Assembly: GCA_009823505.1 (NCBI GenBank)
Contig: VZQC01008777.1
Coordinates: forward strand, 608,125-672,124
Direction of reading: 5' to 3'
DNA length: 64,000 nt
Source: Rhizomys pruinosus
Lineage: Eukaryota; Chordata; Mammalia; Rodentia; Spalacidae
Shown: one piece after another, positions 45,632 through 57,650 of the stretch
Position numbering within the stretch: the first letter of the stretch is position 1
Layout of the letters: each line of letters begins with the position of its first letter
Translations under genes and position numbers: made by a program
The notes under the pieces: model-generated
Told to the model about the DNA's origin: nothing
Databases searched by the model: none
What the model saw: the letters and a program-made list of their open reading frames with translations, nothing else

Positions 45632-45810
45632 TTTTTTTTTTTTTTTTGGTCTTTTTGAGACAGGGTCTCCCTGTAGTCCCAGCTGTCCTGGAACTCACTT
45701 TGTAGACCAGGCTGGCCTTGAACTCACAAAACCAGTTGCTTGTAGTCCCAGCTGTCCTGGAACTCACTCTGTAGACCAGGCTGGCCTTGAACTCACACAA
45801 TCAGTTGCTT
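45632..45810 (-). mobile_element. B1 SINE with 69-bp tandem duplication, antisense
   Basis: A T-run and B1 complement ('gagacagggtctccctgtag') lead into two tandem 69-bp units, 45673-45741 and 45742-45810. Each starts gtagtcccagctgtcctgg and ends with 'cagttgctt'. They differ at about three positions. The unit includes genomic target sequence ('cagttgctt', also at 45616), so the duplication spans the element's end. Confidence 0.9.
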
Positions 45811-46430
45811 CTTATAATCCAAGTTGGCATGTCTACTTAAAAGTTCTCATTGCTAGCTGCCTAGGGTCATTCTGCATTCATTGTATCCTAAGCACGTGAT
45901 ACGTGCTATAGTAATGAAAATCATGACTAAGTGATAGTTTACTTTGTCTAGATCTGTATTTATATTTTGCTTAAGGTTATTGATTTCTTTTTGAGTGGCT
46001 TCTCTATGGATCCACAACTCCAAGAATAAGCCTAGTAAGAAACTTAAACAGGTTTGAAAATAGTATTTCAGATGTTATGAGAAAAGACAATATTTATACA
46101 ACAAATGAAATGACTAAGTGAGTATATTAGAAGCCGTGTCAGGGAAAAGCTGCAGTCACCACATTTCATATTGATTATATTCTGCTAAATATTCATTACA
46201 AATCAATTTATAGAATTCTCACTCAAGTGTGGCTCCTGCTTACCAGTTCTTTTCTCAACTTTAACTTTCCACTATCATGAGGTTTAAACTTCAATAAATT
46301 TCTGTATCTAATTGTTAGTTTTCCCATGTCTCAGACATAGGCAAGGGCAGTATCTCTTTTGACATCACATATCCACTCTGTAGTCATGTGTGTCTTACTG
46401 TTATTGAATAACATAATTTTTCTTTTAACT
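45811..46430. other. No recognised feature
   Basis: Unique AT-rich DNA. Confidence 0.4.
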
Positions 46431-46579
46431 TTTTTTTTATTTGAGACAGAGTCTCCCTGTAGCCCTGGCTGGCCTGGAACTCACACTATGTAGACCAAGG
46501 TGAGCTCGATTTTACAGATATCTGTCTGCTTCTGGCTCCTGAGTGCTAAGATTAAAGACCTGTACCATCAAGCTCAACA
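46431..46579 (-). mobile_element. B1 SINE, antisense, diverged
   Basis: T-run, 'ttgagacagagtctccctg', 'tggcctggaactcacac' and 'taagattaaagacctgtac'. More mutated than the other B1s. Confidence 0.85.
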
Positions 46580-47411
46580 AAATTAAGCTTATTAAATGGG
46601 TGATAAGATGAATTAAAACATATCTCTCCTTGAAGCCTTAAAAGTACTCCATGTTCCATTGATATTTTGTTTTTCTTGCTAATGGGAAAACCATGGGTTT
46701 TGAAAAGTTACTTTGTTCCAATAACTGGGTAATGTACAGTACACACATTACTCTGCCTCATAACCTTAAGATTTAAAAGTTATGCCATTATATAAAAATT
46801 ATTTTCATTTTGCCAAACATATATCTTAGAGAATTTCTGTTAAATATCTTAAAATTTGTGGATCGGGGGAGCAAATGTTATATTATGTATAAGTGTCAAT
46901 CAAAAGACACTGGAGTTTCAATTGAGAAATACCACATTACTACATATAATATCTACGTTTTGGGTGACCATATATAAAGAACTACAGATTAATGTGCTAT
47001 CACTACCACATATTTGTTAGCACCACTGAATTCAAAGTAATTTCTATTATGATATAAATGTAATTATCTACACTAATAGAAACAAAATAAATTATTAATA
47101 CTGATTTAGAAGCAATTAACTCCAGGGACAAATGATTTGATTTTTAAGTCTGTGCCAAAATTACAATGCTTTCAATACTCATTATACAAATAATTTTCCA
47201 CATCTTTTCATAATTTAAGTATATTTATTCCTCTTAATTACTGTGAAATACAGGAAAATAAATTAGAAAAAAATAATTGTCTCATTTTAGTATGCTCACA
47301 AATGTATTTGTTACCTATTATTTGTTGAAAATACATTGTTCCAGAATAAAAAAAGTTTTCATAAAAGCAAAATTATTTTGGAGAAATTTTCCTGGGTTAA
47401 ATGTTTGAAAA

Positions 47412-47442
<31 letters not shown>

Positions 47443-48309
47443 TGGTGCAAATGTCATATTCTTTCAAAAGTACTAGCATATTTAGATTGGGAGCATATGT
47501 TTCATCACCCAAGATTACTGTTTGCTTGTTTTCAATAGGCTCCAAGAGTATTTTTTCTATTGTGTGATTTTGTTCCTCCCACTAATAAACTTCCTCTTCA
47601 TTAGAAAAACTCAGATTTCCCACACATTGCTTTCAATAAGATTTAAGCATTTTAATCCCTAAAGCAATAATTATTGTGTCATTTATAAATAGGGAGTCAG
47701 GAAATAATAGTGTATTGTGCTTCAAGCCTTCCCACTTCCCACTCTATGGCTGCTTATAAAAAAAGATGTTATACGCTAATTTCTTCTCATTAAGTTAGAG
47801 TGTATGGTCCTCCTAAGAACTGAGCAGGCACTTTCTACAAAATTGCACATCATAGAAAGGAAGGAACTGCAGAAGGTAGTACACTCTAGTGGCTTCAAAA
47901 GGTGCATATTGTACTTTTATAAAAACTGGTGACCCAGGAGAGTTGTTACATATTGGAGTTAGCAGCATAATTATTAAAAAGCTAATATCTCAGTCCTGGA
48001 TTTGGGTCAAGGTTGTTATTGTTGTATGCAATTTGTGAGAAAAAATGCTTGTCCCCAGCCATCTGTGTTCTAGAGAGAAGGGGCCTTCTAATGTACAGGC
48101 CAGAGCAGAAGAACTAATTCTAAGAAGAGATCTCCAGCAGTAGGTTTCACAAATGCACAATAGATAGAACTTAATGTTTCTATTTGGTGCATTTTTCATT
48201 ATCATCTGGGGAGGTGTACAAGTGTGTACACATGTATAAACGTGTGCATTCCCATAAGTGCCCATGGGACACACAGGTCAACATTAGGTGTCTTTCTTAA
48301 TAACCTCTC
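46580..48309. other. Mostly unique DNA
   Basis: No gene recognised. A faint MIR-like order may occur at 46720-46830. A TAA microsatellite is listed separately. Confidence 0.4.
47416..47443. repeat. (TAA)n microsatellite
   Basis: Perfect trinucleotide run. Confidence 0.92.
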
Positions 48310-48525
48310 ACCTTTTCTGTTTTATGAGCCAGAGTCTTCTTATTGAACTTGGAACTCACTGGTTGTCTAGAATGACAAGTATCTTTCTGTCTCCACTGGT
48401 TAGTACTGTGATTACAAGTGCATGCTACCAGGCTTAGCTTTTCAACTGGCTACAGGGGATCTGAACCGAGGGCTCTGTGCTTGCAGACAAGCTCTTTACC
48501 CACAGAGTAATCTCCATATGCCTTC
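48310..48525 (-). mobile_element. B4 SINE, antisense
   Basis: 'gaacttggaactcactgg', 'ctagaatgacaagtat', 'gtgattacaagtgcatg' and 'gacaagctctttaccc' give the complement of a B4 (B1-like then tRNA-like part). Confidence 0.65.
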
Positions 48526-49264
48526 TGGTGAATTAATTCGGCTTTCAGAAATGTTAAGAATTCTCTTTCATTTGTGTAATTAAGTCTATCAATATGCTAG
48601 AACTCTTAGGGAAAATATGATCCATTGGTCCCACATTGCCAAAGATTGGAGGTAAAATCCAAAGATTCATTTACAGCTATCCAGCTCAGACCCTAAAGTG
48701 CTTTTCAACTGTTACTATATTGAGTTACAAATATAAAATTGTACTTTTGCAGATAAATTATTAACATTTTTATTTTGCATTAATTGCTTTGTCAGTGCTT
48801 CATACAGTTTAAAATATGAATTCAAATTCAAAAATTTTATTGTCACCATAGCCAAACAAGATAGGAATGAGGAGTCTCTTATAATATTCATTTTAAGACA
48901 GAGAAAGTTGAATCTTGAAGTTAAAAGTGAGGAAGTAGCTGAAGCAGGCTTCAATATTTGTTTCCTTGGAACCAAAGATACTAACTCAATGCTCACAGGA
49001 AAAGTGTACATTGCTTGTTTAATGAAGACCTAGATCCCTGGGGCAGAGATAGAATAATCAGCTGGTGACCTTGGGCACATTTGCAATGGCTGATATCTAT
49101 CACAGGATAGATTTCAACTTAGATCCTTGATGTTCCTTCCTGTCCTTCCTGTGCTAAAAGTTCTATATTTCTAGACCTTCCTGTCCTTTTTCTAAGGTTA
49201 ATTTATTTTCCCAAGTAAGAATCATAATGTTATCTGACATTTATACTCTTACTAGTGTCACTAA
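48526..49264. other. No confident feature
   Basis: A weak MIR-like stretch may lie at 48885-48995 ('agacagagaaagttgaa', 'gtagctgaagcaggc'). Otherwise unique. Confidence 0.35.
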
Positions 49265-49905
49265 ATTATTAAATTTTTGCAGATTTCAGACAGTACATTT
49301 TGATCATATTTAGACCCCCCTCTCTTATCTGAATTCCACTTACAGCCCCCACCCTACTTCATGTACTCTATCATATTTATTAAGGCCTATCCAGTTAAAT
49401 TTGTGTTCCCAAATGTACTTTGGTGTGGGTCCATCTACTGGGAATCTGGATAACTTATTTTTCATCACATACCTACTTCAAGAAAACCAACTCTCTCTTT
49501 CCCAGCAGCTATTGGTTGCCAATAGTTCTTCAAATAAGGTTGGGGTTTTCCCCACTTGGGATTTTTGTCTGCCTTGAGCTTACATGGGTCTTGTGCCTGC
49601 TGTCACCATTGATGAGAGTTCATATGAGTAGCTTTCCAGCTGTCTGGAACACTGTTTCTTTGTGCTCATCCATCACATCTGAATCTTACAGTCTTCGTGA
49701 CCTCTCTTTTGTAATAATCCTGAGATTTGGGTGACAGAGGTTTGATATAGGTGCCCTATTCAGGGATAAGCACTCTGTAGCTTCTTCTCGGCACTGTGTC
49801 CCCTTGTCGCTCTGGGTAAATCACAATCTGCTGCATGAGGAATTCTTACACTATTCTGAATACTTATCCTTATATTTACGGACAAGTGCACCTCTCACCA
49901 CTCAT
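49265..49905 (-). mobile_element. Rodent L1 3'UTR (Lx-like), antisense
   Basis: Same landmark order as 3005-3830 ('gatcatatttagacccc', 'gaaaaccaactctctctt', 'gatttttgtctgccttgagc', 'ggtttgatataggtgcc'). It is followed immediately by sense family-B L1, so the two 3' ends are head to head. Confidence 0.75.
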
Positions 49906-49911
49906 CAAAAA

Positions 49912-50765
49912 AACTTTTTACAACCCAGCTACACCTCACCTGCCTGGAAATACTGTGCAGCAGAGGCAGCCATATGCCTGTATATCCCAAATCTAATTGG
50001 CTATTGGCCCTTTCATTGGGGGAATAACTCATGGCTGATGCCACAAGCTTACATCCTCTACAGGTTAGGAGATGTCATAAGCCACAGTAAGACCCTGTCA
50101 TATTTAACAGGGAAAAAATGTAATTCATGGATCAACATATCATCTAAACATATGTGTCCATACCAAAGTAACCTACCATAACTATTAATGCTGTTTAAAT
50201 ACCTATATATCTAATTGCTTGTGCTTCATTAGTAGGATCGAAAGGTTATTCCTGGACAAACTGTCAGCCCATGAAAGGAAACAGCCAGAATTGACCAGAG
50301 TCCAAGACAACAGCTCCAGAGAGAGTGGACTGTTTTGCTTCTCATCCACCTGTGCCCCTTTTCTAAGCCTAGGGAATAATCTGCGGAAGAGGGGGCGTGG
50401 TAGAATGTAAGGGCTGCGATTGGGGTGAATGGTGAAACTACAGCAATGTAGTCTGGACACTCATTTGATCAACCCGATTGAACATACAACACCTCACCCC
50501 GCGCTGGAAGGTGGGGCTGTGTGGGTTTGGGCACAACAGCCCGCAAATTGGTTTTACATGAAGGATGCTTGTACTCATGGATTATCACTTATAGCTAAAA
50601 AATGAAAAAAAAAACTGAGAGAAATATGCAGGACAGTTATGGCAGAATGCATGATCTCAGTTGCGGTAGGGGCAGGGGGGAAGGAAAAGTGAAATATGCC
50701 TGAACTGAATTGGAAAATGATGTATGAAATGCATAAAGCATCAATAATAAAAAAAATGTAAAAAA
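49912..50765 (+). mobile_element. L1 'family B' 3'UTR, sense, near-complete
   Basis: From 'cccagctacacctcacctgc' to 'gcatcaataataaaaa'. The antisense strand carries the shared 85-codon frame (50203-50460). A G-rich tract precedes the tail. Confidence 0.8.
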
Positions 50766-51614
50766 AAAAGTTCTAGAACTGGGGAATGGAGAGGAATAGT
50801 GTCTGTCAGATTTTCAGCCATAAGTGGCACATCTGCAATGCAACCTCTGTACCTAAGACTCGGGGAGCAGGGGACAGAAAGAACATTAATCCATCTCTAA
50901 AATTTTACTTTCTGGTTTAGAAGAGTAAAAGAGATGTTTTGGGTCAATAGTCACAGGAGGCAGAAGAGAGTCCAGTGGTCCTTCACCCAGGCTGCTCTGT
51001 TCCAGAGGCAGAGCCAAGCTCATAATGAGTGTAAATAAATATGATATCAAGTCTCACTCTCTATTTCTCTGTCTCTTTCTCTCTTTCAAATCTTGAGAAA
51101 ATATTACCTTCATAGATGTCAGAAAGGCTTTACCTCCATGTTGGATTAGAAAAAAAAAATAGCTGACTAGTTGCCAGGCATCCGAATAAAGTAGAATGGA
51201 TGATCCTTAATGATGGAAGTGACCAGGAGGTTCTCTAGGGATATGGACATATCTACTTTGGAATGTTTTCTTTCAATCCTATGATGGAAGTTAGCAGTAA
51301 CACCAGCTGTACTATTGAACTTCCTGTTAAGTGGTAATTAATCTATTTGCAGAGGAAGGCAGATTGATATGGATCTCCATTCTGCCATCAGAGTTTCTGA
51401 ATGGACAATGAAATAAACACTTTATGATTGTGCTACAAATATAAGTGTATGTTCATTCATGAAATACGCGTTTAATAATTTTTAACACCCTTGCTGCAAA
51501 AAAACACCATTAGTGTTACAGTGTTGTTGATATCACTGTGCCTCAAAGAGGGATGGGATAATGTCTTATTCTTTCTTCTTTCTTGACCTAATGAGGTGTT
51601 CTCACCTTAAAAAT
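50766..51614. other. Mixed, possibly L1 3'UTR at the start
   Basis: 50770-50960 shares 'acctctgtacctaagactc' with the L1 UTR at 34310. A CT-rich patch lies at 51050-51090. The remainder is unassigned. Confidence 0.35.
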
Positions 51615-51708
51615 CACTTTATACAACAACAACAACAAAAAGACTAGGTCAAAGAACTGACTGAAATGGTGAACTTCTGCTTGAAACAGTAAACTTCTGC
51701 ATCGAATA
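51615..51708 (+). mobile_element. L1 3'UTR module, sense fragment
   Basis: An (AAC)n start, 'gactaggtcaaagaactga' and 'aaacagtaaacttctgcat' match the young L1 3'UTR at 20620-20720. It ends abruptly against antisense family-B sequence. Confidence 0.75.
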
Positions 51709-52465
51709 ATTTTTTTCTATTACTTCTTTATTTTTTTTCATTTTTTTAACAATAAGTAATAATTTATGAGTACAAGTATCCTTCATGTAAAACCAATTTA
51801 CAAGCAGTTGTGCCCAAACCCACACAGCCCAAGGGTCCCATCGTCCAGCTGGGGACCTAATATGTTCAATCAGGTTGATCAAATAAGTGTCCAGTCTATA
51901 TTGCTGTAGTTTCACCATTCACCCCAATCACAGCCCTTACATTCTACCACACCCCCTCTTCCCCAGATTGTTCCCTAGGCTTAGAAAGGGGCACAGGTGG
52001 ATGAGAAGCAAAACAGTCTACTTTCTCTGGAGCTGTTGTCTTGGACTCTGGTCAATTCTAGCTGTTTCCTTTCATGTGCTGACAGTTTGTCAAGGAATAA
52101 CCTTTCAATCCTACTAATGAAGCACAAGCAATTAGATATATAGGTATTTAAACAGTACTAATTGTTATGGTAGGTTACTTTGGTATAGACACAGATGTTT
52201 GGATGGTATGTTAATCCATGAATTACATTTTTTTCTGTTAAATACGACAGGGTCTTACTGTGGCTTATAACATCTCCTAACCATTAGAGGATGTAAGCTT
52301 GTGGCATCAGCCATGGTTTATTCCTCCAAGGAGAGAGCTAATAGATTAGGATTTGGGATATACAGGCATATGGCTGCCACTTGCTGCACAGTATATCCAG
52401 GCAGTGTGGTGTAGCTGGTGCTGACAGAGGAGTCTTGTTTTACTCAAGGAGACCTATATTGCTTT
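51709..52465 (-). mobile_element. L1 'family B' 3'UTR, antisense
   Basis: Follows 15300-16050 closely but lacks the terminal G-rich tract and tail. The junction with the preceding sense fragment is therefore a rearrangement rather than a clean insertion end. Confidence 0.78.
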
Positions 52466-52915
52466 ATTGGTTTGGTGGCCTGCTTTGGTAACATTCTCTG
52501 GTATTCCAGAGACCACACTGTACACTTGCAAGTGGGTCTCAATACATCTTCCCATGCTTAATCAGGTCTTCACAGCAGGGCCCATTTGCCTCTCTTCTTC
52601 AGGTATCCCTGTTTATAGGCAAGAAGCCTTTACCTTTCGGGGGGGGGGCTTGGATTCCCCTGGCGAACATCTCCTTGGTAGAATATATCTATTGTGATGT
52701 CAGAGCTTTGTATTAATATTTTGCTTTAGGCATAGTTTAAGGAGACTTTAGTATTATATTTGGTTCCGAATAGAATAATCCTTTCACAGTTCCATTCTAT
52801 GTTAGTCAATTAAAGACGGCAGTTTTACCGTTTTATAAGAGATTACTCTTAACAGTTGGCTGCTCCAATTTACAGTTTAGAAAGCGACCTCCTCATCATC
52901 ATATATTTCATCCTT

Positions 52916-52946
<31 letters not shown>

Positions 52947-53739
52947 GGTCTTTTGGAGACAGGGTCTCCCTGTAGCCTCAGCTGACCTGGAACTCACTCT
53001 GTAGACCAGGCTGGCCTTGAACTCACAGAGATCCACCTGCCTCTGCCTCCCAAGTGCTAGGATTAAAGGCGTTCACCACCACCACGCCTGGCTGTTCTAT
53101 GGAGGGGAGGTAAGAAAGTCTCTTGTATTAAAACTTTGCAGCACCTAGAAGGTAAGTTTCATTAGGACTCATTACAAATAGTTGTTACAAGTAGGATCCA
53201 CAGAGGGGTTTGATGTCTGTAGCAGTCTGAGGGGCGCGAGAGGGGCACAGGTCTATATTCGATTAATGTATATTTAATTGATGTGAGTTCAACAAGTATC
53301 CAATTTTGCCCAGACTCTGTCTACAGGTTACAGGTTACATGGTGTTTTAGGACTTAATAAAAGTAAATATGTGTATATTAAAGAACATTGGTTTAAAGGT
53401 TCTGATAAAAACAGTAATGCACCTGAGTTAATTGGAAATATAAATTGTTGTTGTCCACGTTTGTTTCACTTAAAATCTGTATAACAATAAGTTTGGGATT
53501 GGCACATATGAATGTTCTCTATAATTTTTCTGTTGTACAGTATCATCTTGTAGCATTCTCTTTTACCTGTAGGATGATTTAACTTAAAAAATTAAGTTTG
53601 CTTCCCAAGTTAACAACATACAGTCACCCAAAACAGCTTGGGTGAATTTGATGAAATCTGCGCCTTGATTCCAGCCTATAGGTATGTGTACTACAACTGC
53701 CTTTTTGAGACTCATGGGTCAAAAAAACAAAAACCTAAA
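52466..53739. other. Unclassified sequence between L1 parts
   Basis: Apart from the B1, no repeat is recognised. It could be the interior of a longer retroelement, because both sides are repeats also adjacent in the noisy block at 8300-8600. The ORF at 53638-53868 has no recognisable domain. Confidence 0.35.
52919..53094 (-). mobile_element. B1 SINE, antisense
   Basis: Long T-run, then well-preserved B1 complement ('gagacagggtctccctgtag', 'tctgcctcccaagtgctag', 'accaccacgcctggct'). Confidence 0.95.
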
Positions 53740-54400
53740 ATAAAAAGGGGGGATACAGATATACATGAAACCATTTGTCAAAAACTTTGCAATTCAAAGC
53801 TTAAAACAAACTACGGGAAGAGATTTGTATGTTCCAACAGGTCAAAATGTCACCAACTTAGTAGTTGAGAAAGAAAAGATACAGCTTTGCATTGTGTAGG
53901 ATGTACCAGGAAGTGCCAGCAGAAAGGTTGGCCCAACTGAACATTGAAAGGAAGAAAAGCCTGAGACTGCATTGGAAATTTTAAAAGAGACAGAAAAAAT
54001 GAAAAACATGTTTGGCAGAATGCATGAGCTGTGGTGAGGTGGAGGGGGCAAGGAAAGGAGCATGGGTCAATATTTGATTGGAAATTTTGTTTTTTTAATT
54101 TAATTTTATTTATTTTTGTATGTGTATGAATGTACTGTCTGCATGTAGGTTTGTGCACCCATGTCGTGCAATGCCGCGGAGGTCAGAAGAGGGTGTCAGA
54201 TTACCCTGGAACTGGAGTTCTCTTAGAATTGGAGTTACAGATGGTTCTTAGCCGCCATGTGGGTGCTGAGGATCGAACCCGGGTCCTCTGCAAGAGCAGT
54301 TGGTGCTCTTAAACCACTAGGCTATCTCTCCAGCCCCGTGTTTGGAAATTTTGTATGAAATGAACACAGGTTCAATAAAAATTGGTTTTGAAAAAAAGAA
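53740..54400 (+). mobile_element. L1-like 3' end, sense
   Basis: Starts at a purine-rich run (aataaaaagggggga). The end is L1-like: 'gagacagaaaaaatgaaaaa', 'gtttggcagaatgcatgag', a G-rich tract, 'gtcaatatttgattg', and after the B2 'acaggttcaataaaaattg'. The first 230 bp match the noisy copy at 8600-8870. Confidence 0.55.
54091..54337 (-). mobile_element. B2 SINE, antisense
   Basis: Complete. Target-site duplication ttggaaattttgt at 54078-54090 and 54342-54354. It splits the L1-like 3' end just before its tail. Confidence 0.94.
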
Positions 54401-54891
54401 AAAAAATCACTTTATCATTTTAGTTATGTAAAATGGCATAATACATAGCTAATGACATATTACATTGTTTTAACAATTAAAAAAATCACTTTATCGCATT
54501 CTTCCTATGTATTCTCTGAAAATACATATTTTCTCCTAAAACGTATAAGTAAATAATTTTGTGACTTTCACCAGCCCTTAATCTGGATTTTCATTCCTAA
54601 GACATAAAGTGTTAGTTTTATTATAATAAAAATAACCAGAGGAATAAAATTTTTCCAATTTCAACCATTCATTCATTCATTCATTCATTCATTCATTTAT
54701 TTCTCCATCCATCCATTCCTTCATTGTATGTCTATGTGTATAGGAATGCACACCTACCATTGGGGTTGTTCCTATGAAAGCAATTCTGTTTCTCATTCTT
54801 AGTTGACAGTGCCTTAACTCTCTAGTCTATCTCATATACCCTCCCATTTCTTGTAAAAGAATGTGTTTGTATTTTACTTTAATATTTCATG
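54401..54891. other. AT-rich DNA with (ATTC)n
   Basis: A perfect ATTC/CATT microsatellite at 54667-54696. Otherwise nothing recognised. Confidence 0.6.
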
Positions 54892-55250
54892 CTGTGCCTG
54901 GTGGGATGGCTCAGCTGGGAAAGTGCAGGCTGATATGCAGGAAAACCTGAGTGTAGGTACTGGCTCTCATGTTAAAGGCGGGAATTGCAGCATTGTCTGG
55001 GAATTTGGAGACAGAAATATCTCTGGAGGTCATTGGCCAGCCATTCTAGCCAACGGGCAAGTCCCAGTTTATTGAGAAATCCCATCTCAAAAATACACTG
55101 TGTGCACAAAACCTGTCCATAACTGTCTTATCCACATTCTAAACAATAACCATAATAAGGCAGAGAGATAGAGAGGAAGACACCCAATATTGACCTCTGT
55201 CTTCCACACACATATGTCCATACACAAACATGTCATATCATATACAAATA
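54892..55250 (+). mobile_element. B4 SINE, nearly full length
   Basis: A tRNA-like head ('ggtgggatggctcagctggg'), a weak B1-like middle ('tggccagccattctagcc', 'cccatctcaaaaatac') and the diagnostic 3' part 'gagaggaagacacccaat' then CA-rich DNA. Confidence 0.75.
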
Positions 55251-55317
55251 CACTAGTAGAAAATTTAATCAATTTGAAATATCAAGTGATTAAACATAAA
55301 TCTTTACTTTTAGACAA

Positions 55318-55468
55318 TTTTTTTTTTCTTTTTGAGAGAGGGTCTCCCTACAGCCCCAGTTAGCCTGGAACTCACTCTATAGACCAGGCTGGCCTTCAAC
55401 TCACAGAGATACACCTGCCTCTGCCTCCCAAATGCTAGGATTAAAGGCATGTACCACCACCCCCTGCT
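55318..55468 (-). mobile_element. B1 SINE, antisense
   Basis: T-run and B1 complement, moderately diverged ('gagagagggtctccctac', 'aggattaaaggcatgtacc'). Confidence 0.93.
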
Positions 55469-55513
55469 AGACAAAATTTTGCTGTAAGAGATATCTCACT
55501 AAAGAAGGCTTTT

Positions 55514-55727
55514 CACCCACGTGGTGGCTAAGAACCATCTTTAAGCTTGGTATGGTGGTGCTCGCCATTAATCCTAGCCCTTGGGAAGCAGAGGCAGGTG
55601 GATCTCTGTGAGTTCATGGCCAGCCTGGTTTATAGAGTGAGTTTAGAGTGAGTTCCAGGCCAGCTGGGGCTGTAGGGAGACCTTGTCTCAAAAACAAACA
55701 AACAAACAAACAAACAAACAAAAACAA
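55514..55727 (+). mobile_element. B2 fragment followed by B1
   Basis: A 30-bp B2 middle piece ('cacccacgtggtggctaaga') leads straight into a full B1 ('agcttggtatggtggtgctc' to 'accttgtctcaaaaac'). The B1 has a short internal repeat (gagtgagtttagagtgagtt) and ends in a (CAAA)n tail (55692-55722). Confidence 0.85.
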
Positions 55728-55965
55728 AGGGTGGCTTTTTACTAATTTAATACATGTGAAAGAGCAGGCATAACTTAATAATCACACTTTAATTATTTTA
55801 AATTTAAATGTTCCATTCGTTTAATTTAAAGATATTCTTCAACAATTCCTAAATAGAGAAAGTGACTGTAAAAATGACATAAATATTTTAAAATTTTAAA
55901 TGAATCAACACAGGCATTAAATAGGCAAATATGATGGCCACTACCTCCTTTGTTGATTTTTTTTT

Positions 55966-56114
55966 GTTTTTGGTCTTTTTGAGACAGGGTCTCCTTGTAG
56001 CCCCAGCTGTCCTGGAACTTACTCTGTAGACCAGGCTGGCTTTGAACTCACAAAGATCCTCCTGCCTCTGCCTCCCAACTGCTAGGATTAGAGGCGTGCG
56101 CCACCACACCCAGC
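55966..56114 (-). mobile_element. B1 SINE, antisense, with flanking repeats
   Basis: Well-preserved B1 complement. The near-exact target repeat ctttgttgatttt (55948-55960) / ctttgttaatttt (56114-56126) flanks it. Confidence 0.93.
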
Positions 56115-56561
56115 TTTGTTAATTTTTTTTTTAATTGTTTGCAAAGAAAGTAAGGGACCATAGGGAGTTTATAAAAGAAATAGAAACAATATTAAATTTA
56201 AAACTTGTAATATTGTCCTTATTCATTTTGTAAAGTAAAATGAAATTGATTACTTTATAACAGAGCAAGTCTGGTTTTCCATACGACGTGTCAGCACAGC
56301 TGTTGTTAATTCAGTTTAGAGTATGAAATCACAGGATATTATGTCTCTATGTATATAATTGAACGCTTTGGATGGACTAGCCGTACATATCTCTGATATA
56401 CTTAGATTTTCATGCCTGGTGACTCAGCTAATTGTTTGAGTCACAATGCTGATTGTTTTCTATACAATTGAATCAATTTAGCAGTTAATCTTGCCTAATT
56501 GCTCCAATATTTGATTGACTATGTTCAGAATTGCACAGTATTTCTTTAAAGTTATTCTTTT
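56115..56561. other. No recognised feature
   Basis: AT-rich unique-looking DNA. Confidence 0.4.
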
Positions 56562-56905
56562 TAAAAAACATACTTTTATTAATCTTTTGTGGATTTCATA
56601 CATTTTAATTATATTTAGACCCCCTCCCTATCTGCACCCACCCATAGCCCACCCACAGGATGACATGCATTTTGTCATATATGTTAATTCCTATCAAGCC
56701 AAGTCTGTGTACTCAGATGTCCCTCAGTGAGAGTTTATCCATGGACCCTGTTCAGCCTGTCTAATATCACTCCCTTACAGAAGATCAACAGTTCCTCCTT
56801 CAGTAGTGATCAGCTGCCAATACTTGTGGCCTCCTGCCCATTTCCCCAGTTCTATGTTATTTTTGTCTGATTGAGTTTGATGGGTTTTATACAGATTATT
56901 CTTTA
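56562..56905 (-). mobile_element. Rodent L1 3' end (Lx-like), antisense
   Basis: 'tacttttattaatcttttg' (complement of the tail), 'aattatatttagacccc', 'gtactcagatgtccctcagt' and 'gatcagctgccaatacttg' repeat the order seen at 3054-3340. Confidence 0.75.
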
Positions 56906-57439
56906 CCTTATAGATACATTTAAAATATAGTTAGGAACACATCTTCCTGTAATAGATATGTGTCTCCTTGTGCACATGTGTATTGTCTGAATACACAACT
57001 GGGAGGAGTTCTGTGTAATCTTCTTGGTTACTGAGGCAATGAAATTCAGTAGAGATAATCTCTCTTCACATGTCACTTTTCTATTTCTGGTGGTGGATCT
57101 TCTTTCTGATGTTCCCAGTTTTCCTTGGACTCTTATGCTTTGAATGAATACATCTGTATGAGGCTGAAAATTTTAAACACTGTTCTAATTTTAGGAGGGA
57201 AAAGTAATGACCATAATATTCTGGTACAAAGGCTTTGCTTAGGTATGTTATATTGGTTCTGTTTAAACAATGAAGAACTACTGAGTGAGATAAACAGAAC
57301 TAAAACATGGGCTTGAATCACATGAACTATAAAATGGGTTGAGATACCTATCAGTTCTGAATTCATTCTCAGGCAGTGCTTGTAAGGATGGAAGGAGACA
57401 CTACCACAAAAGAAAGACAGCAATCATTCAGGGAGGGTA
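56906..57439. other. No recognised feature
   Basis: Unique-looking. Short ORFs on both strands at 57125-57423 lack any domain. Confidence 0.4.
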
Positions 57440-57650
57440 CCATTCTTTACAGACATTTTGCTTAGCGCTTTCCATGCCATTTTGCATGTGATGCTCCTGA
57501 AGATCTTGTCATAATTAATGCATATGGTGAATCCTAAACAAGGAATGAAAGAATCCTTACAATTAAACATGGAGAAAGACAATTCTGTATTTTATCTTTA
57601 TGATAGAAACACATATAGAGAGGTTAACTAGATTCTAAATTACACTTCTA
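57440..57650 (+). mobile_element. MIR-like SINE fragment
   Basis: 'cttagcgctttccatgcc' and, further on, 'cacatatagagaggttaact' sit in the order and spacing of MIR ('taagcgctttacatg...gagaggttaagt'). Very diverged. Confidence 0.4.

Noticed and set aside
49804..50181. 125-codon ORF spanning 49905
   Set aside because: It crosses the junction between antisense and sense L1 3'UTRs, which makes a biological protein implausible.
53638..53868. 76-codon ORF next to a purine run as an endogenous retrovirus 3' end
   Set aside because: No LTR pair, primer-binding site or recognisable retroviral domain could be seen, so I kept it as unclassified.
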